A DNA stretch of 10,557 nt from Roseovarius sp. GTDB taxonomy: Bacteria > Pseudomonadota > Alphaproteobacteria > Rhodobacterales > Rhodobacteraceae. A program made the position numbers and the translations under genes. The stretch's first letter is position 1. Each line of letters begins with the position of its first letter. Below, in pieces: positions 5,987 through 10,557 of this stretch. The stretch spans positions 1-10,557 of the forward strand of contig SLDH01000326.1 in assembly GCA_007125415.1 (NCBI GenBank), in the 5' to 3' direction. Under the pieces are notes generated by a model. The model ran no database searches and was not told the DNA's origin. It worked only from the letters and a program-made list of their open reading frames with translations.

Positions 5987-6772
5987 ATGACCGATTCACC
6001 GATCAGGACCAGACAGCGTGGGGCCGTGCTCGAGGTCACGCTTGACCGGCCCAAGGCCAACGCCATCGATCTTGCCACCAGCCGGGTGATGGGCGAGGCG
6101 TTTCAGGCCTTTCGCGATGACCCGGAGCTGCGCGTGGCGATCATCACCGGCGCGGGCGAGAAATTCTTCTGCCCGGGGTGGGATCTGAAAGCTGCTGCCA
6201 CGGGCGACGAGGTGGATGGCAATTACGGCGTTGGCGGCTTCGGCGGCTTGCAGGAAATGCGCGCGATGAACAAGCCCATCATCGCTGCGGTCAACGGCAT
6301 CTGCTGCGGGGGCGGTTTTGAATGGGCGATGTCCGCCGATATCATTCTGGCCGCGGATCATGCGCAATTCGCCCTGCCCGAAATCCGCTCGGGCACGGTC
6401 GCCGACGCGGCCAGCGTGAAACTGCCCAAGCGCATCCCCTATCATATCGCTATGGAGATGCTGCTGACCGGCCGCTGGATAGATGCGGAAGAGGCTGCGC
6501 GCTGGGGCATCGTCAACCAGATCCACCCCGCTGCCGATCTCATGGACAAGGCGCATGAGATGGCCGATCTGCTCGCCTCGGGCCCGCCGCTTGTCTATGC
6601 GGCGATCAAGGAGATTGTCCGCGAGGCCGAGGCAATGACCTTTCAGGATGCGATGAACCGTATCAACGGCCGCCAGTTCGAGACGGTGGATGTGCTCTAT
6701 TCCTCGGAAGATCAGATGGAGGGGGCGCGGGCCTTCGCCGAAAAGCGCGATCCGGTCTGGAAAGGCAGATAG
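5987..6772 (+). CDS. caiD: Crotonobetainyl-CoA hydratase (carnitinyl-CoA dehydratase)
   Basis: A 261-residue crotonase-fold enzyme, the same length as E. coli CaiD as I recall it, and sharing long identical stretches with it: TLDRPKANAID (18-28), LRVAIITGAGEKFF (48-61), GWDLKAAA (64-71), RWGIVNQ versus RWGIVNR (172-178), and the terminal AFAEKRDPVWKGR (249-261). The oxyanion-hole region CGGGFEWAMSADI (107-119) supplies Glu112, and FALPEIRSGTV (128-138) supplies Glu132, matching the two catalytic glutamates of enoyl-CoA hydratases. It adds water to crotonobetainyl-CoA to give L-carnitinyl-CoA, reversibly, in the cytoplasm. AGGAG (5976-5980) lies 6 nt before the ATG. It is the last gene of the plus-strand operon and is followed by a structured non-coding stretch. 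Its presence beside lcdH is the strongest support for reading the whole operon as carnitine/gamma-butyrobetaine catabolism. Confidence 0.93.
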   Translation: MTDSPIRTRQRGAVLEVTLDRPKANAIDLATSRVMGEAFQAFRDDPELRVAIITGAGEKFFCPGWDLKAAATGDEVDGNYGVGGFGGLQEMRAMNKPIIAAVNGICCGGGFEWAMSADIILAADHAQFALPEIRSGTVADAASVKLPKRIPYHIAMEMLLTGRWIDAEEAARWGIVNQIHPAADLMDKAHEMADLLASGPPLVYAAIKEIVREAEAMTFQDAMNRINGRQFETVDVLYSSEDQMEGARAFAEKRDPVWKGR

Positions 6773-6900
6773 CGCTGCACATGTCACGCAATCGCCGCTT
6801 GCCGCTCGGCTTGCGGCTGGTTGCTGAAAAGTGCCTCACTCCTGTCTCCAAGCGCGTTGAGCCGGAAAGCCGTTCCGCGCCACGCTTGACCCATGGTTTC

Positions 6901-6924
6901 GCCCGGGCGGCCAGCCCGGGCGGC
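6901..6924. repeat. Tandem 11-bp GC repeat forming a perfect stem
   Basis: GCCCGGGCGGC occurs at 6901-6911 and again at 6914-6924, separated by two bases. Because GCCCGGGC is its own reverse complement, copies 6901-6908 and 6914-6921 can also pair as a perfect 8-bp stem with the 5-nt loop GGCCA. Confidence 0.8.
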
Positions 6925-6951
6925 GCCCGACCCTCCCCCCGGGAGGGCGCC
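6922..6951. repeat. Strong GC hairpin
   Basis: CCCTCCC (6931-6937) pairs with GGGAGGG (6941-6947) around a CCC loop. GGCG (6922-6925) with CGCC (6948-6951) can extend it across a 5-nt bulge. There is an alternative pairing of GGCGCCC (6922-6928) with GGGCGCC (6945-6951). No T-run follows on either strand. Confidence 0.7.
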
Positions 6952-6974
6952 ACCCTCCACTTGCTGTTGAAACG

Positions 6975-7003
6975 GAGGGAGAAGAGCATTTTCCCTCACT
7001 TTT
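6975..7003 (+). terminator. Candidate intrinsic terminator for the carnitine operon
   Basis: GAGGGAGAA (6975-6983) pairs with TTTTCCCTC (6989-6997) as a 9-bp stem including one G-U pair, with the 5-nt loop GAGCA. The stem is followed closely by TTTT (7000-7003). The T-run is short, so it is a modest terminator; the preceding GC hairpins may help. Read from the other strand the stem persists but only a short T-run follows. Confidence 0.5.
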
Positions 7004-7014
7004 GCCACCGCTGA

Positions 7015-8739
7015 TCATTTTTCAGCAGTCTGCTCGGTCAGCGCCTGCCATGCATCGAACTGGGACAGGAAGACACGGCCATTGAGCACCTCCAACAGAT
7101 GCCCCCGCTCAAGCCGGTCCATCACCGGGCCCTTCACCTCCGAAAGGTGCAGCCCCACGCCCATATCCTTCAGGCGCTGGTTGATCGCCTCGAGGCTTTC
7201 GAGCGCCGAGTAATCCACCGCGTTCACCGCCGAGAACTGCAGCACAACGTTGCGGATCGTGCAGCCTTCCGTCACCCGCCGCTGAATGAGATCTTCAAGA
7301 TAGCGCGCATTGACGAAATAGAGGCTCTCATCCACCCGCAGGGTCACCAATGTCGGATCCGTTTCCACCTTGTGGCGATGGATATTGCGGAAATGCTCGG
7401 TGCCCGGCACCAGCCCCACCTCGGCCACATGGGGGCGCGATGTCTTGTAGAGATGCAAGAGCACCGAGAGGATCACCCCGGAGGCCACGCCCAGTTCCAC
7501 ACCAAGCCCCAGCGTGACCAGAATGGTCACCGCCACGGCGGCGAAATCCGCGCGTGAATAGGCCCAGGTGCGCTGCAGGATCGACAGATCGACAAGGCTG
7601 AGCACTGCCACGATGATCGTCGCTGCCAATGTCGCATTGGGCAGGTAATGGACAAGCGGCGTGAGGGTGAGCGCGGCAATGGCAAGCGCGATGGCCGTAA
7701 AGGCACCGGCGGCAGGGGTTTCCGCCCCGGCATCGTAATTCACCACCGACCGCGCAAACCCGCCGGTGACCGGAAAGCCCCCGGTGAAGGCCGCACCGAT
7801 ATTGGCCGTCCCCAGCCCGATCAGTTCCTGATCGGGGTCGATGCGCTGGCGCTTCTTGGCGGCCAGCGTCTGCGCGATCGACATGCTTTCGACAAAGCCG
7901 ATGATCGAAATGAGCAGCGCCGGCACCAGCAAGGCGGCCAGAAGATCGGGCGCGAAGCCGGGCAGCGTGAGCGGCGGCAGGCTTTGCGGCACCTCTCCCA
8001 CGATATTCACCCCCAGTCGGGCCAGATCGAACTGCCAGACAGCCAAAGTCGTGGCCACCACGGCGAAAACCGGGCCGGCCTTGGTCAGGATATCGGCCAG
8101 AAAGGGCGGCGCGCCGATGCGGCGCAGGCCGGGCTTTAGATATTTGCGCGCAGCGAAGAGAAAGCCGGTGGCAAAGACACCGAGCGCCAGCGTGATCCAG
8201 TTGGTCTGCGGCAGGTTCGCGACCAGCGATACTACCATTTCCGGCAGGGTCTGTCCCCCGGCGCTTACACCGAAGATATGTTTCATCTGGCTGATGGCGA
8301 TGAGAATGCCGCTGGCGGTGATGAAGCCCGCAATCACCGGATGGCTCAGGAAATTGGCCAGAAAGCCAAGCCGCAGCACACCCATCAGCAGCAGGATCCC
8401 GCCCGAGAGCAGCGCAAGCGTGAGCGCGGCCACCGCATAGCCCGCCGTGCCCTGCTCGGCCACCTGCCCGATGGCCGAGGCCGTCAGCAAGGAGACCACC
8501 GCAACAGGCCCCACCGCCAGCGTCCGGCTGGTGCCGAAGATGGCATAGAGCAGGATGGGCACGATCGACGCGTAAAGTCCCGCCTCGGGCGGCAGACCGG
8601 CCAGCAGCGCATAGGCCAGCGATTGCGGGATCAGCATGATCGTGACGATCAGCGCCGCAACAAGGTCGTTCGACAGAGCGCCGCGCGAATAGCTGCGCCC
8701 CCAGTCGAGCATGGGCACATGGCGGCGAAGTCTATCCAT
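7015..8739 (-). CDS. SulP/SLC26 family anion transporter with STAS domain
   Basis: A 574-residue inner-membrane transporter of ordinary family length. Residues 24-430 are a chain of hydrophobic segments forming the SulP membrane core. The first carries the family motif IPQSLAYALLAGLPPEAGLY (37-56), followed by YAIFGTSRTLAVGPVAVVSLL (65-85). Another conserved block spans GFVESMSIAQTLAAKK (281-296) and GTANIGAAFTGGFPVTGGFARS (310-331). Residues about 440-560 are the cytoplasmic STAS domain, with strand DPTLVTLRVDESLYFVNA (461-478) and the VDYSALESLEAI loop-helix (508-519), where a Ser or Thr usually follows the Asp. The family exchanges or imports sulfate, bicarbonate or other oxyanions. Its place behind a persulfide dioxygenase suggests sulfite, sulfate or thiosulfate as cargo, direction unknown. 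The start ATG at 8739 has only a weak GAGAG (8751-8755, minus strand) 11 nt upstream. Confidence 0.9.
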   Translation of the reverse strand: MDRLRRHVPMLDWGRSYSRGALSNDLVAALIVTIMLIPQSLAYALLAGLPPEAGLYASIVPILLYAIFGTSRTLAVGPVAVVSLLTASAIGQVAEQGTAGYAVAALTLALLSGGILLLMGVLRLGFLANFLSHPVIAGFITASGILIAISQMKHIFGVSAGGQTLPEMVVSLVANLPQTNWITLALGVFATGFLFAARKYLKPGLRRIGAPPFLADILTKAGPVFAVVATTLAVWQFDLARLGVNIVGEVPQSLPPLTLPGFAPDLLAALLVPALLISIIGFVESMSIAQTLAAKKRQRIDPDQELIGLGTANIGAAFTGGFPVTGGFARSVVNYDAGAETPAAGAFTAIALAIAALTLTPLVHYLPNATLAATIIVAVLSLVDLSILQRTWAYSRADFAAVAVTILVTLGLGVELGVASGVILSVLLHLYKTSRPHVAEVGLVPGTEHFRNIHRHKVETDPTLVTLRVDESLYFVNARYLEDLIQRRVTEGCTIRNVVLQFSAVNAVDYSALESLEAINQRLKDMGVGLHLSEVKGPVMDRLERGHLLEVLNGRVFLSQFDAWQALTEQTAEK

Positions 8740-8760
8740 GATCAGGGCATCTCTCGAGCC

Positions 8761-8776
8761 GGCGCTGCCAAGCGCC
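8761..8776 (-). other. Small hairpin in the sulP leader
   Basis: GGCGCT (8761-8766) and AGCGCC (8771-8776) form a 6-bp GC stem with a 4-nt loop, 22 bases ahead of the sulP start on the minus strand and just upstream of its weak ribosome site. No T-run follows in the minus direction, so it is not a classical terminator. It could separate or stabilise message segments; this is speculative. Confidence 0.4.
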
Positions 8777-8796
8777 TGCCGGGTTTTCCTTGCGCA

Positions 8797-8817
8797 CTCT
8801 CACTGCTCTCTCACTGC
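8797..8817. repeat. Two direct 10-bp copies, 11-bp period, in the sulP leader
   Basis: CTCTCACTGC occurs at 8797-8806 and 8808-8817 (GCAGTGAGAG on the minus strand). The copies lie one helical turn apart, between the persulfide dioxygenase stop and sulP. They might be a tandem operator-like site, a recent duplication, or chance. No clear -35/-10 pair is visible around them. Confidence 0.5.
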
Positions 8818-8829
8818 GATCCGCGCGGG

Positions 8830-9714
8830 TTACAGCGTGTTGACCGGCACTTTCAGCATCGGCCTGCCATCCTTGTCCGTGGGCACGGCACCGGCGCGCA
8901 TGTTCACCTGCAGCGACGGGATGATCAGCCGGGGCATGGCCAGTTGCGCATCACGCTCGGTGCGGAACTTGACGAATTCTTCCTTCGTCTTGCCGCCCCC
9001 CACATGGATATTATGCGCCTTTTCGTCGGCCACGGTGGTTTCCCACTGGATATCGCGGCCATTGGGGCCGTAATCATGGCACATGAAGAGGCGCATCTCA
9101 TCCGGCAACGCCAGCACTTTCTGGATGCTGTCGTAAAGCGCGCCCGCATCGCCACCCGGGAAATCGGCTCGCGCCGAGCCGCCATCGGGCATGAAAAGCG
9201 TATCGCCCACGAAGGCGGCATCGCCCATCACATGCACCATGCAGGCCGGCGTGTGGCCGGGCGTATAGATGGCAAAACAGGCCATGCCGCCGATCATGTA
9301 GGTGTCACCATCCTCGAAGAGCGCATCGAACTGGCTGCCATCGCGCTGAAACTCGGTGCCTTCGTTGAAGACCTTGCCGAACGTGTCCTGCACCACCATG
9401 ATCTTGGCGCCGATGCCGATCTTGCCGCCCAGCTTCTGCTGGATATAGGGCGCGGCCGAGAGGTGATCGGCGTGCACATGGGTTTCGATGATCCACTCGA
9501 GGCGCAGCCCCTGCGCCTCGACCGCCGCGATCAGGGCATCGGCCTGCTCATAGGTGATCCGCCCGGCGGCGTAGTCGATATCCATCACGCTGTCGATGAT
9601 CGCGCAGGCGTTGGAGCCGGGATCCTTCACGATATAGCTGATGGTATTGGTGGCCTCGTCAAAGAAGGACTGCACCTCTGGATGCACATCCATGTTGACC
9701 GGATAATCTGTCAT
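8830..9714 (-). CDS. blh: Blh/ETHE1-like persulfide dioxygenase (metallo-beta-lactamase fold)
   Basis: A 294-residue metallo-beta-lactamase-fold protein. The metal motif is THVHADH (78-84); with TPGHTPA (151-157, His154) and GDTLF (170-174, Asp171) it provides His79, His154 and Asp171, the Fe(II) triad seen in human ETHE1. The segment PDGGSARADFPGGDAGALY (176-194) and the late MCHDYGPNGRD (211-221) are typical of the Blh type rather than glyoxalase II. Such enzymes oxidise glutathione persulfide with O2 to sulfite and glutathione in the cytoplasm, clearing sulfide-derived persulfides. Unlike some Blh proteins there is no extra rhodanese domain at the C terminus. A strong GGAGGG (9720-9725, minus strand) sits 5 nt before the ATG. 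It follows the YeeE/YedE half-transporters by 24 bases and precedes sulP by 90 bases, all on the minus strand, consistent with one sulfide-response operon. Confidence 0.88.
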   Translation of the reverse strand: MTDYPVNMDVHPEVQSFFDEATNTISYIVKDPGSNACAIIDSVMDIDYAAGRITYEQADALIAAVEAQGLRLEWIIETHVHADHLSAAPYIQQKLGGKIGIGAKIMVVQDTFGKVFNEGTEFQRDGSQFDALFEDGDTYMIGGMACFAIYTPGHTPACMVHVMGDAAFVGDTLFMPDGGSARADFPGGDAGALYDSIQKVLALPDEMRLFMCHDYGPNGRDIQWETTVADEKAHNIHVGGGKTKEEFVKFRTERDAQLAMPRLIIPSLQVNMRAGAVPTDKDGRPMLKVPVNTL

Positions 9715-9738
9715 CTTTTCCCTCCAGTTGAGCGTGTC

Positions 9739-10176
9739 TCAGGCCCCGGCGCGGCTGCCGCGGGCGGTCGTGTTCTGGGTGCGCCGGGCGATCAGTATTC
9801 CGGCGATGAGCGCGGCGGTGAAGGCAAAGACCTCCCAACGACCGGTGCCGAGCGCAGGCAGCGCGCCGCCCGGGCAGAACCCCGCAATGCCCCATCCGAT
9901 CCCGAAAAGCGCCGAGCCTCCGATGAGGCGCGCGTCGATCTGGCGGCTTGCGGGTGCCGCGAAGGTTTCACCAATCAGCGGCCTTGCGCGTCCGAAAACG
10001 AGCCGGTAGCCGATGAAGGTCGTCACCAGCGCGCCCCCCATCACGAAGATCAGGGACGGATCCCAGGTGCCCGCGATATCAAAGAAGTTGATCACCTTGG
10101 CCGGATTGATCATGCCCGAGATGGCGATGCCGAGGCCGAACAGCAGCCCGACGATGTAGGCGGCAAGAATACGCAT
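9739..10176 (-). CDS. YeeE/YedE (DUF6691) half-size sulfur transporter subunit
   Basis: A 145-residue membrane protein with about four hydrophobic segments (roughly 5-22, 41-58, 85-104 and 117-131). It opens RILAAYIVGLLFGLGIAISGM, and SGMINPAKVINFFD (20-33) and AGFCPGGALPALG (98-110) are the signatures of the second half-protein of YeeE/YedE pairs (PmpB-like). Cys101 in GFCPGGA corresponds to a conserved cysteine that, in the full-length thiosulfate transporter TsuA/YeeE, lines the path of the sulfur anion. Its start is only 4 bases after the stop of the companion half-transporter, and its ribosome site GGAGGG (10184-10189, minus strand) overlaps that gene's end, so the two are probably made together and form one transporter. 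Likely cargo is thiosulfate or another reduced sulfur species. Inner membrane; family call strong, substrate inferred. Confidence 0.85.
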   Translation of the reverse strand: MRILAAYIVGLLFGLGIAISGMINPAKVINFFDIAGTWDPSLIFVMGGALVTTFIGYRLVFGRARPLIGETFAAPASRQIDARLIGGSALFGIGWGIAGFCPGGALPALGTGRWEVFAFTAALIAGILIARRTQNTTARGSRAGA

Positions 10177-10180
10177 CGCA

Positions 10181-10557
10181 CTACCCTCCGATCACGTGAC
10201 GGATGAGATAGACCGTCGCGAATGTGAAAACCATGAACGTTACCGTGGCCGCGACCGAGCGCAGGCTGAGCCGCGCCATCCCGCAGACACCGTGCCCCGA
10301 GGTGCAGCCCGAGCCGAATGTCACCCCGAGCCCCACGATGAACCCGCCCAGCACCAGCATCGGCAGCGAGACAGGCACCTCCACGGCGGGCATCTGGCCC
10401 GTCAATGCGAGAACCGCCACCGGGCCTGAAACCATTCCGGCCAGCAGGGCCGCGCGCCAGGTGAAATCCTCGCCCGAGGCGGGCTGCACCAGCCCGGCCA
10501 GCACGCCCGTGGCCCCCATGATCCGGCCCAGAAACAGCATCAGCAGCGTTGCCGCCA
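10181..10557 (-). CDS. YeeE/YedE half-size sulfur transporter subunit, 5' end cut by the window
   Basis: At least 125 residues are visible. The frame stays open to the right edge, and codons ahead of the first in-window Met (10538-10540) read AATLL, which continues the usual first membrane helix, so this Met is internal and roughly 15-25 N-terminal residues lie outside. Counting from that Met, features are LFLGRIMGATGVLAGLV (2-18), a second hydrophobic stretch (29-47), and FGSGCTSGHGVCGMARLS (75-92) with Cys79 and Cys86, the hallmark of the first half-protein of YeeE/YedE pairs (PmpA-like), then a final helix (97-114). It pairs with the adjacent DUF6691 protein, and the stop TAG (10181-10183) sits 4 bases before that gene's start. 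It lies upstream of the persulfide dioxygenase in the same direction, supporting import of a sulfur species that the dioxygenase pathway handles. Confidence 0.85.
   Translation of the reverse strand, partial: AATLLMLFLGRIMGATGVLAGLVQPASGEDFTWRAALLAGMVSGPVAVLALTGQMPAVEVPVSLPMLVLGGFIVGLGVTFGSGCTSGHGVCGMARLSLRSVAATVTFMVFTFATVYLIRHVIGG

Larger units (their letters stand above)
6773..7014. other. Structured intergenic region between convergent operons
   Basis: No credible gene lies in these 242 bases. Open frames on both strands are arginine/proline-rich translations of palindromes without family resemblance or good ribosome sites. The stretch contains a stem CAAGCG/CGCTTG (6849-6854 with 6883-6888) enclosing CGGAA/TTCCG (6863-6867 with 6873-6877), then a tandem GC palindrome pair, a CCCTCCC/GGGAGGG stem, and a terminator-like stem. 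GCTGAAAAGTG at 6823-6833 is mirrored, with one mismatch, by CATTTTTCAGC at 7016-7026, which overlaps the last codons of the sulP gene. The whole may be an intergenic repeat element. Confidence 0.6.

Noticed and set aside
6781..7014. A 77-residue plus-strand frame, and opposite-strand frames, in the gap after caiD.
   Set aside because: Composition follows the GC palindromes, no family resemblance or convincing ribosome site is seen, and the frame runs through a terminator-like stem.
8278..10206. A 642-residue plus-strand open frame opposite the sulfur genes.
   Set aside because: It is the antisense of sulP, the dioxygenase and the YeeE/YedE genes, rich in His/Arg/Gly as expected from reverse-frame reading of GC-rich genes. 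All four minus-strand products have clear family motifs.
1..10557. CRISPR array, tRNA or rRNA gene, or insertion-sequence transposase.
   Set aside because: No regularly spaced repeats, no cloverleaf-like sequence with a CCA-type end, and no transposase-like protein were seen on either strand.

Overview
The window is GC-rich (by eye roughly 60-65% G+C), densely packed bacterial DNA. Protein sequences, ATGA-coupled starts and intergenic palindromes resemble those of Rhodobacteraceae/Roseobacter-group alphaproteobacteria. This taxonomic call is inference from resemblance; there is no rRNA or other marker here.

Left two thirds (1-6772, + strand): a catabolic operon read as carnitine / gamma-butyrobetaine degradation. 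In order it holds the 3' end of a short-chain dehydrogenase, a lipocalin-like lipoprotein, a fused L-carnitine dehydrogenase / betainyl-CoA thioesterase (lcdH), an acyl-CoA dehydrogenase, a single-chain NDP-forming acyl-CoA ligase, a DJ-1/PfpI-family protein and a CaiD-type crotonobetainyl-CoA hydratase. Three junctions overlap as ATGA (127-130, 2059-2062, 5372-5375), so translation is probably coupled. The only sizeable internal gap, between the dehydrogenase and the ligase, carries a 21-nt-arm imperfect palindrome. The likely route is: the ligase activates gamma-butyrobetaine or carnitine to the CoA ester; the acyl-CoA dehydrogenase makes crotonobetainyl-CoA; CaiD hydrates it to carnitinyl-CoA; LcdH oxidises free carnitine to 3-dehydrocarnitine; a BKACE-type enzyme not present in the window makes betainyl-CoA; and the LcdH thioesterase domain releases glycine betaine. 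The cleavage enzyme, regulator and transporter are expected left of the window.

Middle (6773-7014): a 242-nt non-coding stretch between convergent operons with several hairpins, a tandem 11-bp GC repeat and a terminator-like stem. It looks like a structured, possibly dispersed, intergenic element.

Right third (7015-10557, - strand): a sulfide/persulfide-handling operon. In transcription order it runs from a YeeE/YedE half-transporter (5' end off the right edge), to a second YeeE/YedE (DUF6691) half-transporter, a Blh/ETHE1-like metallo-beta-lactamase-fold persulfide dioxygenase, and a SulP anion transporter with a STAS domain. This resembles BigR/SqrR-regulated sulfide-detoxification loci: sulfur species enter through the YeeE/YedE pair, persulfide is oxidised to sulfite, and SulP moves the oxyanion. 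A BigR/SqrR-type ArsR repressor would be expected just past the right edge.
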